From UMGS1532 sp045594795 (GTDB lineage Bacteria; Bacillota; Clostridia; Oscillospirales; Acutalibacteraceae), in assembly GCA_045594795.1 (NCBI GenBank), contig JAZNZF010000012.1:1-33069 (forward strand): DNA of 33,069 bases, in the 5' to 3' direction. Made by a program: the position numbers and the translations under genes. The notes below the pieces were generated by a model, which was given only the letters and a program-made list of their open reading frames with translations, was not told where the DNA came from and searched no databases. Positions 9,126 to 16,948 of this stretch are shown here, piece by piece; the first letter of the stretch is position 1; the number at the start of each line of letters is the position of its first letter.

Positions 9126-9133
9126 GTTAAGCT

Positions 9134-9856
9134 ATGCCACGATTTTTTTGTGAACACTTTAGTAACAATCCCGTTATTTCGGGGCTTGACGGCAAACATA
9201 TTGCACGCTCACTTAGAATGAAGGTTGGCGAACAATTAACCATTTGCGACACTAAGGGCACCGACTACAACTGCGAAATTGTAAAAATAGAAGACGATAC
9301 TGTTTTTCTTAAAATATTAAGCACCACCGAAAATAAAAGTGAACCCGACGTTTCGGTTACGCTTTTTCAGTGTATGCCAAAAGGTGACAAGCTTGATTAC
9401 GTTGTGCAAAAGGCGGTTGAGCTTGGCGTTAGTGAAATTGTTCCCGTACTTTCCTCGCGCTGTGTTTCGCGTCCCGATAGCAAGGCTTTTTCGAAAAAGC
9501 GCGAAAGACTGCAAAAAATTGCCGACGAGGCGGCTAAGCAGTCGGGCCGCGGAATATGCCCAAAAATACATAATATGATAAGCTTTAATGAATGTTGCAG
9601 TAGGCTTTGCGACTACCAAAAAAGCATTGTTTTTTACGAGCTTGGCGGTGAACCGCTAACCAGACTTATTGATAAAGATATAAAAAATGTTGCTGTACTA
9701 ATTGGCTCTGAGGGTGGCTTTAGTGTAGACGAAATTGACTTAAGCTTAAAAAGCGGTGCAGTAGCCGCTACCCTCGGTAAACGGATACTGCGCACCGAAA
9801 CCGCACCTATTGCGGCACTTACAGGAATTATGCTGCTTAGCGGCAATTTGGAATAG
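9134..9856 (+). CDS. rsmE: 16S rRNA (uracil-1498-N3)-methyltransferase RsmE
   Basis: A 240-aa SPOUT-class methyltransferase. The N-terminal PUA-like domain starts MPRFFCEH and includes HIARSLRMKVGE. The C-terminal knot has the AdoMet-binding motifs IGSEGGFS and LGKRILRTETAPIAAL. The length is normal. It starts eight bases after the GT2 gene, so it is co-transcribed though functionally unrelated. Its TAG stop codon is the first three bases of a 163-bp inverted-repeat element, so the element abuts the gene without an obvious loss of conserved residues. Confidence 0.96.
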   Translation: MPRFFCEHFSNNPVISGLDGKHIARSLRMKVGEQLTICDTKGTDYNCEIVKIEDDTVFLKILSTTENKSEPDVSVTLFQCMPKGDKLDYVVQKAVELGVSEIVPVLSSRCVSRPDSKAFSKKRERLQKIADEAAKQSGRGICPKIHNMISFNECCSRLCDYQKSIVFYELGGEPLTRLIDKDIKNVAVLIGSEGGFSVDEIDLSLKSGAVAATLGKRILRTETAPIAALTGIMLLSGNLE

Positions 9857-10016
9857 GGAAGAGTGATAAATCCGAACCCGCCTTAAAGCGGCTTATTTTA
9901 GCACTTTTCGCTCTATTGTGTCTTGCAATGCATTTGTGTATTTGCGAGTATTTTAACAAAGATAGAGCAATAAATCGTCCTTTGTAAAACGAGTTCGGAT
10001 TTATCGCTCTACCCTA
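9854..10016. mobile_element. MITE-like element with 26-bp terminal inverted repeats
   Basis: The ends 9854-9879 and 9991-10016 are inverted repeats of 26 bases with 3 mismatches. They begin TAGGG and end CCCTA, consistent with TA target duplication as in IS630/Tc1-mariner type elements. Inside, further pairs can stack (GCTCTAT/ATAGAGC and CTTGCAA/TTTGCGAG), so the whole 163 nt could fold into one long hairpin. It contains no gene. It fills the gap between rsmE and the cyclophilin gene and would be in any read-through transcript. A structured RNA is the alternative reading. Confidence 0.7.
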
Positions 10017-10032
10017 AGAAAGGATTTTTAAA

Positions 10033-10629
10033 ATGGCATCAAAACAATTATCAACCCCACAGAAAAACGACACAGTTGCTACTATGCACACCAATTTAGG
10101 TGATATAAAAATACTTATGTTAGAGGACTGTGCACCAAAGGCAGCAGAAAACTTTTTAACACACGCCAAAAACGGCTACTATAACGGACTTACCTTCCAC
10201 CGCGTTATTAACGATTTTATGATTCAGGGCGGTGATCCAACAGGTACGGGTTGCGGCGGTGAATCTATTTTTGGAAGCCCCTTCCAAGATGAGTTCACAC
10301 CCGAAGCACACAACCTTCGCGGCGCGCTTTCTATGGCTAACTCAGGTCCCAACACCAATGGCAGTCAGTTCTTTATTGTTCAGGCAAAAACTGTTCCCGC
10401 ACAAATGTTGGGTCAAATGAAGGGTATGCCCGAGGCCTTCCCCGAGGAGTTTGTGAATGCCTATTCTGAGCTTGGCGGCACACCCTGGCTTGATTTCCGC
10501 CACACAGTTTTCGGTCAGGTAGTAGAGGGTATGGATATTGTGGATAAAATTGCAGCGGTTGAGGTTGGAGCACAGGATAAACCTATAGAGCCTGTTGTAA
10601 TTAACGGTATTGACGTTGAAACATTATAA
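10033..10629 (+). CDS. Peptidyl-prolyl cis-trans isomerase, cyclophilin type
   Basis: A 198-aa cyclophilin with no signal peptide, so cytosolic. The active-site motifs are present: FHRVINDFMIQGGD, GALSMANSGPNTNGSQFFI and the later FRHTVFGQVVEGMDIVDKI. An insertion of about 30 residues (QMLGQMKGMPEAFPEEF) separates the last two blocks. It catalyses proline isomerisation during folding. Ribosome site AAAGGA lies eight bases from the ATG, just outside the MITE-like element. It overlaps the next gene by 20 bases. Confidence 0.95.
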   Translation: MASKQLSTPQKNDTVATMHTNLGDIKILMLEDCAPKAAENFLTHAKNGYYNGLTFHRVINDFMIQGGDPTGTGCGGESIFGSPFQDEFTPEAHNLRGALSMANSGPNTNGSQFFIVQAKTVPAQMLGQMKGMPEAFPEEFVNAYSELGGTPWLDFRHTVFGQVVEGMDIVDKIAAVEVGAQDKPIEPVVINGIDVETL

Positions 10630-11113
10630 AGAGCTATACGGCAAGGCGTACGCAATTTTAGGCGAGCTTACCCCCTTAACAAGCGACTGCGGTGTGCTTT
10701 GCGATGCCGCTTGCTGTAAGGGTGATACCACCACGGGTATGCGCCTTTTTCCAAACGAAGAATGTTCAATTAATACCATAAATGCCGAAAATTTAAGGCT
10801 TTGCGTTTGCGGAGGCAGTTGTAATAGAAATGAGCGCCCCCTTGCTTGCCGTATATTCCCCCTATTCCCCGTACTGCATAGTGACGGACGAATATCTGCA
10901 GAGATTGACACCCGCGCCATACGGCTTTGCCCACTTGCAGAAAACTGTGACAAGGTGAAATTTAATAAGGATTTTGTTCGTGCAGTACGTAAAGTTGGCA
11001 GACTGCTATGCCGTGACCCCGAATGTCGCGAATTTATTGAAGAGGCAAGCGCAGAAATCCGCCAATATTCTAAGCTTTTGGGCTTTAGTGGGCGCATTTC
11101 AAAAAGAGTATAA
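10610..11113 (+). CDS. Cys-rich conserved protein of unknown function
   Basis: About 167 aa with a dozen Cys residues in clusters: C27, C31, C35, C36, then C52, C65, C67, C71, C80, C107, C113, C134, C139. The pattern suggests bound metal, probably Zn or an Fe-S cluster, as in the YkgJ-like Cys-cluster families, though I cannot assign it to one. There is no signal peptide or membrane helix. No ATG is available before the Cys motifs. The start must be TTG at 10610 or 10616, inside the cyclophilin gene, implying translational coupling. It ends at a perfect 14-bp inverted-repeat terminator. Confidence 0.8.
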   Translation: MTLKHYKELYGKAYAILGELTPLTSDCGVLCDAACCKGDTTTGMRLFPNEECSINTINAENLRLCVCGGSCNRNERPLACRIFPLFPVLHSDGRISAEIDTRAIRLCPLAENCDKVKFNKDFVRAVRKVGRLLCRDPECREFIEEASAEIRQYSKLLGFSGRISKRV

Positions 11114-11148
11114 AAAATCCACTCGATAGTATTAATCGAGTGGATTTT
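11114..11148. terminator. Bidirectional terminator between convergent genes
   Basis: Perfect 14-base arms (11114-11127, 11135-11148) with a seven-base loop, T-rich on both outward sides. It serves the Cys-rich gene from the left and the GH35 gene from the right. Confidence 0.9.
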
Positions 11149-11152
11149 CATT

Positions 11153-12910
11153 TTATTCTAACTCCGGCTTATCACAAAACTCTATCTCGGGAGATTTGCA
11201 ACTATCTGTTTCAAAAACTATAATTTCGTTATTGCCCTCTTTTAGTATTGGCGCGGGTACGTAAAGCGTTTTTTGTGGGCCTGCAGAATTGTAGTATCTG
11301 CCAATATTAAAGCCGTTTATTGTAACAAAGCCCTTTTGGAAGCCTGTTAGCTTTATAAAGGTGTCGCAAGGTGTACCTTTAATATTTAGGTTGCCTTTAA
11401 AGAAGGCCGGTACCTTTAGGTTATCTACAGCCGACCAGTTTAAATTATCAAGCTCTTCCATAAATAGCGAGTGGTGTTGCCAGCCGAAATGGAAACGCAA
11501 TCCAAAACGCACACCGCCTATAATACCCTTTTGGTCGAAAAGCTTTGGTCCGTAATTAACCCTGCCCATATTCTCTACCAAAATATCTAAGGTTGCGGTT
11601 TCGTTTTCTTTTAGGGTTAGTAATACCTCGTCGTTTCTTTTGGTGCGTTCGCGTATACCACAAAGCTTACCGTTTATAAATATATGTGCGCGGTCGTGCA
11701 GCTTGAAGACCAAAGGCAGCTGTTCGAACGGACCTTTAAGCACGGTTGAGTACATTACATATCCAAAATCTTGACCCAACTGCTCGAATGTTTGTGGGTT
11801 TTTAAACTCTTTTGGGCTTGAAAGCTGCTTTAAATTCTCGAAAAGCAGTGCAGTATACTCAAGGTTTACCTTGCCATACGCAGCTTTTTTTGTATTGCTT
11901 ACCTCTAATGAGGATTTTTCGCCTGTGTTTTTCTCGATAACCTCTTTAATGGCAAAATAGGTTTCGGTAAGGTCGCCCGCCTCACTTAAAGGCGCGCCGT
12001 AATCGTAGCTTGTAACGGTGGGCTGATAATCGGTTTTATCTACGTCGTAATTGGCGCCATTATAAAAGCCGAAGTTTGTGCCACCGTGGAACATATAAAA
12101 ATTGAACGAGCCGTTAACATCAAAGAACTCTTGCACCATAGCCGCTGTAGCCTCGGGGTTTATCTTAATATGTTCTTTATGCCAGTGGTCAAACCAACCA
12201 CACCAAAACTCGCCACACATAAAGGGCTGATTTGCGCGAAAGCTTTTCATTATCTCTTTGCGGCGCTTAGGCTCACTACCGAAATTAGCAACCGACAGTA
12301 CACCATCTACCGTTCCGCCGCCAAGCATAGAGGGTAGAGTTCCGTCGCAAGTGAAAATAGTGCAGTCTATACCCTCGTCGTGATAAATTTCTTCCACTTT
12401 CTTTAAATACTCGGTATCATCACCATAGCTACCATACTCGTTTTCGAGCTGTACCATAATGATATTGCCACCGTTTGTGCAAAGGTAAGGGCGAACGCGC
12501 GAAAACAGTTCCTTATAATATGGCTTAACCTTTTGAAGATACATAGGATCTGTACATCTTAAGGTAATATCCTTATAGTTTAAAAGCCACGAAGGAAGAC
12601 CGCCGAAATCCCACTCGGCGCAAATATATGGACCAGGTCTTAAAATAACATTAAGCCCCAACTCTTTTGCGGTTTCTATAAATTTTACTATATCAAGTCT
12701 ACCGCTAAAATCGAAGCTACCCTCTTGCCTTTCGTGCAAGTTCCAACACACGTAGGTTTCTACAGTATTAAACCCGCAGGCCTTTAGCTTCTCTAAGCGG
12801 TCGTACCAATAATCAGGATGAACGCGGAAATAATGTATAGCACCCGATATAATTTGATAGGGCTTGCCGTCCATTAAAAAGTTATCGTTATCATAGGTAA
12901 GTATACCCAT
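11153..12910 (-). CDS. Glycoside hydrolase family 35 beta-galactosidase
   Basis: 585 aa from ATG 12910, which has AAAGGTG eight bases upstream; a GTG four codons earlier lacks a site. The GH35 TIM barrel has ISGAIHYFRVHPDYW, the RPGPYICAEWDFGGLPSWLL motif, acid/base E158 (QLENEYGSYG) and nucleophile E234 (CGEFWCGWFDHW). C-terminal beta domains carry sugar-binding-like motifs and FNIGRYYNSAGPQKTLYVPAP. There is no signal peptide, so it acts in the cytosol on imported beta-galactosides. No sugar transporter or regulator adjoins it. It has its own consensus promoter. Confidence 0.95.
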   Translation of the reverse strand: MGILTYDNDNFLMDGKPYQIISGAIHYFRVHPDYWYDRLEKLKACGFNTVETYVCWNLHERQEGSFDFSGRLDIVKFIETAKELGLNVILRPGPYICAEWDFGGLPSWLLNYKDITLRCTDPMYLQKVKPYYKELFSRVRPYLCTNGGNIIMVQLENEYGSYGDDTEYLKKVEEIYHDEGIDCTIFTCDGTLPSMLGGGTVDGVLSVANFGSEPKRRKEIMKSFRANQPFMCGEFWCGWFDHWHKEHIKINPEATAAMVQEFFDVNGSFNFYMFHGGTNFGFYNGANYDVDKTDYQPTVTSYDYGAPLSEAGDLTETYFAIKEVIEKNTGEKSSLEVSNTKKAAYGKVNLEYTALLFENLKQLSSPKEFKNPQTFEQLGQDFGYVMYSTVLKGPFEQLPLVFKLHDRAHIFINGKLCGIRERTKRNDEVLLTLKENETATLDILVENMGRVNYGPKLFDQKGIIGGVRFGLRFHFGWQHHSLFMEELDNLNWSAVDNLKVPAFFKGNLNIKGTPCDTFIKLTGFQKGFVTINGFNIGRYYNSAGPQKTLYVPAPILKEGNNEIIVFETDSCKSPEIEFCDKPELE

Positions 12911-12953
12911 TTTATTGCACACCTTTTTTGGTTATTTTTTACACTATATAATA

Positions 12954-12981
12954 ATTATACTTAACGATATTTATTTGTCAA
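12954..12981 (-). promoter_or_regulatory. Promoter of the GH35 gene
   Basis: Minus strand TTGACA (12976-12981), 16 bases, TATAAT (12954-12959), about 45 bases upstream of the ATG. No operator palindrome or cre-like site was recognised. Confidence 0.8.
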
Positions 12982-13010
12982 TAAAAACGCAAGATATTAT
13001 CAAAATTCAG

Positions 13011-13045
13011 CAAAAAGCACCGTCTAATTTTACTTAGGCGGTGCT
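13011..13045 (-). terminator. Terminator of the sigma / beta-propeller operon
   Basis: Twelve-base arms (13016-13027, 13034-13045) with one wobble, followed on the minus strand by a T run. It is just downstream of the Beta_propel gene. Confidence 0.85.
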
Positions 13046-13056
13046 AATTACTTAAT

Positions 13057-15132
13057 TTACTGAGCTGAAATTGTTATAAGATGCTTAAAATCCGACATAT
13101 TGTATACTGCTATACCGCCATCGGCACATACGTAGAAATGGTCTCCTACGTAAAGTCCGCGTATATTAGCCCATTCCAAATCAAGATAAAGTTTGCATTT
13201 TTGTTCGAAATCCTTTTCCTTTGGATTATATTTATAAACGCAATATTCATTTTGGTCTTCACGGTAATTATACATATTAAAGCCAATAAGCTGTTTTTCG
13301 GTATCAACAAATATTGCCTTGTGATTATAAACACCCTCGCTATCCGCGTATCTGTTGGACACTGTTTGAGTAACAATTTCGCGAACGTCGGTAAGGTCCT
13401 TAATATCAAACATAGTTAGCTTTAACGAGGTGGTTACAGAGTTTTCGGTGTTGTAGCCAAAGCCTAAAAGGGTATCTTCGCTAAAGGGGTGCAGATAGCT
13501 TGAGAATCCGTCGATTTTTAGTGCCGATAATATTTTTGGCTCCCTCGGATTTTTTAGGTCTACAGCAAATAGTGGGTCGGTTTCGCGGAAGGTTACAAAG
13601 TAGCCTATTTCCCCCGTAAAGCGTGCCGAATAGATGCGTTCATCCTCTGCCAAGCCCTCTATAGAGCCTACAGCTTCCATTTTATCAAGGCTTAATACGT
13701 ATAGCGAATTTGTGGTAGTAGCATTAAAGGTGCTATCAACGTAATTGTATTTATATTTCTTTATAATTTTCTGCTTAGTAACGGTGGTGCAGACACGCAG
13801 GTGTCCCTCGTAAACGTCCATAGAGAACTGATTTAGTAAGCTTCCCTTTACTCTGCCTTTTGTTTTGTACTCTATATTTCCGTCCTTTACCGAGAACAGT
13901 AAAAGGTCTGTATAGTCGTACTGTACTCCGGTTTTTTGATGTGGGTAAACGTACTCGCTAATCACCATATATTCGCTGTTCATATAAACGTTGCTGCCGC
14001 CGCCAAGCACCGATGCCGAGGATATCTGTTTACCATCCTTAGAGTTATAGGCGGCTGTTACTATCATACTACTGCTGTCGGGTGCTTCGGGTATACAAAT
14101 GCAGCTTTCGGATACATAAAGCGTATCCTCACCCACTATACACTTTGGAACGTAGGTGTCGATATCATCCTTTTTAACACCATCAAGCTTTACGCTATGC
14201 TCGGTTACAAGGTAGAGCTTACCGCCCACCATACGAGAAGAACAGTACAGTCCGTCCTGCGCACCCTTGTTTACAAGCTTTATATCTTTGTGGTCGGTTA
14301 TATCGTATACCATAAACTGTGTAATGGAATTCAAGTAATACCCGTAATTAACATCAGAAAATGAAACTACCTTGTCTTGAGTATCACTATTATCATTTTC
14401 AGAAACAAACGAACTGATAATAACAACTAACCGATTACCCGAAAGATACATTTCTCTTGCGTTAAAATCTCTATAGTTTTCTTTCTTGGGCTTGATGTTA
14501 ATACTGCTTATCTGACGGGTGTTTATGCCTTTTGCCGAGTATACGTTTACTTTAGCGCCAAACGGCTCATAATCGTTTTTTAGCACGTAGATATTCTCTC
14601 CGTCGGTTTTTACAATATCCGCCTCGTCAACACCCTCAACCTGAACGTTGGTATCTGAATGGTCTTTCTTTTGAGTATTACTGCTATTAGTATTAACGTC
14701 AGCGGCTGAATTGCCCTTAAGTGCAATTCCATCCTCGGTTGCCACCAACTCACCTTCAGCGTCTACAAGGTCTTTTGAAACATACCCATAATGCTTTTCT
14801 GATTTACTGCGTTTATACAGTTTGTCATAAGCATTATAAAGCTCTTTATAACCGTTCTTTATGTTTTGCGGTTTTACGGTTTCTATTACCTTGCTTTCAG
14901 TATTATCTTTTACTATGGGCGCACTATCTCTGCTTGCGCCAAAATAAATACCTACCGCTATTATTGCAATCGAGGCTACTGCGGCTATAAACCTTTTATA
15001 TGGGAACTTGATTTGTATTATCTTTTTTTGCCCCTCTGCTTCTATTAACTTTTCTATTCTCTGCTTTGTAGCCTCCGATGGCTTTAAGCTATCGTTTGCT
15101 TTTTTGTATTTATCCTTAAACAATATTCTCAT
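13057..15132 (-). CDS. Membrane-anchored beta-propeller protein (Beta_propel), putative anti-sigma partner
   Basis: 691 aa. Residues 1-45 are a charged cytosolic segment (ATKQRIEKLIEAEGQKK), a single membrane helix spans about 48-66, and the rest is outside. The outer domain has the Beta_propel family signature VEGVDEADIVKTDGENIYVL and repeated blade motifs (for example GGKLYLVTEHSVKL, ERIYSARFTGEIGYFVTFRETDPLFAVDL). The gene overlaps the ECF sigma gene by 17 bases. A cytosolic stub, one helix and an external sensor next to a sigma factor is the anti-sigma layout, although the stub does not show a recognised anti-sigma domain. AGGAG touches the ATG, so TTG three codons later could also be the start. 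Confidence 0.88.
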   Translation of the reverse strand: MRILFKDKYKKANDSLKPSEATKQRIEKLIEAEGQKKIIQIKFPYKRFIAAVASIAIIAVGIYFGASRDSAPIVKDNTESKVIETVKPQNIKNGYKELYNAYDKLYKRSKSEKHYGYVSKDLVDAEGELVATEDGIALKGNSAADVNTNSSNTQKKDHSDTNVQVEGVDEADIVKTDGENIYVLKNDYEPFGAKVNVYSAKGINTRQISSINIKPKKENYRDFNAREMYLSGNRLVVIISSFVSENDNSDTQDKVVSFSDVNYGYYLNSITQFMVYDITDHKDIKLVNKGAQDGLYCSSRMVGGKLYLVTEHSVKLDGVKKDDIDTYVPKCIVGEDTLYVSESCICIPEAPDSSSMIVTAAYNSKDGKQISSASVLGGGSNVYMNSEYMVISEYVYPHQKTGVQYDYTDLLLFSVKDGNIEYKTKGRVKGSLLNQFSMDVYEGHLRVCTTVTKQKIIKKYKYNYVDSTFNATTTNSLYVLSLDKMEAVGSIEGLAEDERIYSARFTGEIGYFVTFRETDPLFAVDLKNPREPKILSALKIDGFSSYLHPFSEDTLLGFGYNTENSVTTSLKLTMFDIKDLTDVREIVTQTVSNRYADSEGVYNHKAIFVDTEKQLIGFNMYNYREDQNEYCVYKYNPKEKDFEQKCKLYLDLEWANIRGLYVGDHFYVCADGGIAVYNMSDFKHLITISAQ

Positions 15133-15628
15133 CTCCTATCATATATTGTTTCAGCTGCTCGCGTGCACGGCTCAAGCGCTGCTTTACTGCCGAGGGGGAT
15201 ATCTGTAAAATTTGGGCAATTTCGTCTACCTTTAAACCCTCGTAATAGTAAAGATGAACAACCGTTTTGTATTTGGGATTCAAGGCTTGCACTGCGAAAT
15301 AAACGTCCCGTTCCTCTGTAGTTTCAAAAGCTATATTTTCCTCAAAGCTTGCTTGGTGACGCCTAAATGCACTGCCCAATAACTTTTTAGAGCAGTTAAT
15401 TGTAACCTTAATAAGCCATGCCTTTGCGTGTTCTGAGTTTTTAAAGGTTGGGTTTAATTTAACAACACGCAAAAACACCTCTTGCAACACGTCGTCTGCA
15501 CTCGCTTCTCTACCTACACGCGCAAGTGCCAAGCGCCAAACCATATCGGAATAGCGTTCGAAAAGCTTAGTTGGTGTAATTTTAAATTCTTGCTCGCTTT
15601 TGGGAATATCGCGCGAAATTTCCTGCAT
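15116..15628 (-). CDS. ECF-type RNA polymerase sigma factor
   Basis: 170 aa. Region 2 (about 20-90) has the core-binding and -10 segments (RYSDMVWRLALARVGREASADDVLQEVFLRV, split here, and HAKAWLIKVTINCSKKLL). Region 4 (about 110-165) has the HTH LKVDEIAQILQISPSAVKQRLSRAREQLK. There is no region 3, as usual for ECF sigmas. GGAGGG precedes the ATG. The Beta_propel gene follows with overlap and probably controls it. A TGTAACC element upstream (about 15671-15677, minus strand) resembles an ECF -35, but no matching -10 at proper spacing is seen, so autoregulation is only possible. Confidence 0.93.
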   Translation of the reverse strand: MQEISRDIPKSEQEFKITPTKLFERYSDMVWRLALARVGREASADDVLQEVFLRVVKLNPTFKNSEHAKAWLIKVTINCSKKLLGSAFRRHQASFEENIAFETTEERDVYFAVQALNPKYKTVVHLYYYEGLKVDEIAQILQISPSAVKQRLSRAREQLKQYMIGDENIV

Positions 15629-15683
15629 AATTTTCCCTCCTCGTAAATAAAACCCCGCAAGGCTTCTTTTGGTTACATTTTTT

Positions 15684-15716
15684 AAAAAAGACCCCGAAAA
15701 ATTTTTTCGAGGTCTT
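15684..15716 (-). terminator. Terminator after holB
   Basis: Arms 15688-15700 and 15704-15716 with one mismatch, then a T run on the minus strand. It starts six bases beyond the holB stop and separates it from the sigma operon. Confidence 0.8.
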
Positions 15717-15721
15717 GGTGT

Positions 15722-16654
15722 CTATTTTGTTATCGCAGCACAAAAATGTGTTACTACAAGCTCGGTTAAACAGCCTGGTCGCAAAGCTTTTAAGGTTTCT
15801 GTAGCCTTATCTGCAATAAGAATAAGCTCGGCACGGGACAGTGCAACAGAAGGCTGATTGCCCAAAGAAATTCTTCTAAGCTCTATTGAGGCTCTGCTAT
15901 AAAGAAGTTTAAGAAAACTGCTAAAGCCCGCTAAATCGCGATTATATCGGCGCAAAATTTTAAGCACTTCGTAAGAGTGATGTCTGCCAAGCGCCCCCAT
16001 TACAAGCTCTACCGTTTGGGCGTCCTCGCCTTGTCCGCCGTTTTTAAGTTGCGCTATTGCCTTGCCTATATTATTATCAGCAAGACTTAATGCCGCTTCA
16101 ATTTGCTCGTCACTCGCCTCTCGGCACTCGGTCTTTAAAACCTCTTTCGCCTCAGCGTAAGTCGGTGCATTTAAAGTTAGCACGGTACAGCGAGAAATTA
16201 TGGTTTCTAAAAGCATTGAAGCAGAGCTTGCAAGCAGAATAAAAACAACGTACTGCGGTGGCTCTTCCAAAATTTTTAAAAATGCGTTGGCGGCAGGAAC
16301 GTTCATTTTTTCTGCGTCTTCTATAACATATACCTTGCGTTCGCACCTATCGGGTCTATCGTATGCGCGGCGACGCAAGTTTCGTATTTCATCAACGCTG
16401 ATAAGATTTTTTTGGGGTGAAACTACTGAAAAATCAGGGTTGCTTCCTGCATCAAACAGTTTGCAAGAACGACATCCGTTACAATACTCGGCACTATTCA
16501 TACAAAGTATAGACTTTGCAAGTGAACGCGCGAGGGTGCGTTTGCCAAGCCCCTCCTCACCCTCTAAAAGAATTGCGTGGGGAAGATGACCGCCCTTTAA
16601 CATACCGCGAATTATAGCTTTTAAACCATCATTGCCAACGAAATTTTTAAACAC
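15722..16654 (-). CDS. holB: DNA polymerase III delta' subunit
   Basis: 310-aa AAA+ clamp-loader subunit. It has a P-loop-like GEEGLGKRTLA, a Cys cluster (CMNSAEYCNGCRSC) typical of clamp-loader zinc modules, DAEKMNVPAANAFLKILEEPP and the ISRC arginine-finger motif. It helps load the sliding clamp during replication. The start is GTG at 16654 with AAGGGGAG upstream. It follows trpS after 310 bases that contain a long imperfect palindrome. Confidence 0.93.
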   Translation of the reverse strand: MFKNFVGNDGLKAIIRGMLKGGHLPHAILLEGEEGLGKRTLARSLAKSILCMNSAEYCNGCRSCKLFDAGSNPDFSVVSPQKNLISVDEIRNLRRRAYDRPDRCERKVYVIEDAEKMNVPAANAFLKILEEPPQYVVFILLASSASMLLETIISRCTVLTLNAPTYAEAKEVLKTECREASDEQIEAALSLADNNIGKAIAQLKNGGQGEDAQTVELVMGALGRHHSYEVLKILRRYNRDLAGFSSFLKLLYSRASIELRRISLGNQPSVALSRAELILIADKATETLKALRPGCLTELVVTHFCAAITK

Positions 16655-16700
16655 AGCCCTCTCCCCTTTCTTTAACTCTACAAAATATAATTCAATAAGT

Positions 16701-16864
16701 GTTGCTGAGTGTCAAGTCTGTTTGCGCCTTGTTTCTGCCGACTGATTTTTCGTTTGGGAAAACGTGTGGATTTTGGTAAGGCTTTGTGCCTACCAAAATG
16801 CAAACGTGAACCTAAGCGAAAAAGCAGACGCGCGAAATCGCAAACTGACCTTGCACGAAGCAAC
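16701..16864. repeat. 164-bp imperfect palindrome (MITE-like or long hairpin)
   Basis: The outer arms 16701-16726 and 16839-16864 match as inverted repeats in about 20 of 26 positions, from GTTGCT to AGCAAC. The middle arms match around TTTTTCG/CGAAAAA and ACGT. The centre is a near-perfect hairpin (ATTTTGGTA...TACCAAAAT, about 16772-16801). It fills most of the gap between trpS and holB. Two small open frames there arise only from the palindrome. It is different in sequence from the 9854-10016 element. Confidence 0.75.
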
Positions 16865-16948
16865 ATTAAACTGCCTTACAAAAATAAACACAATAACAAA
16901 TGGAAAATACAACGCGCAAAACCGCAATAATTATTGAGTGATGCAACT

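Noticed and set aside
15629..15683. ECF-type autoregulatory promoter upstream of the sigma gene
   Set aside because: TGTAACC is present, but no CGT-type -10 occurs 16-17 bases downstream, so it is mentioned only as a weak possibility.
16678..16930. Two small open frames on opposite strands
   Set aside because: They arise from the imperfect palindrome, have no ribosome site and resemble nothing.
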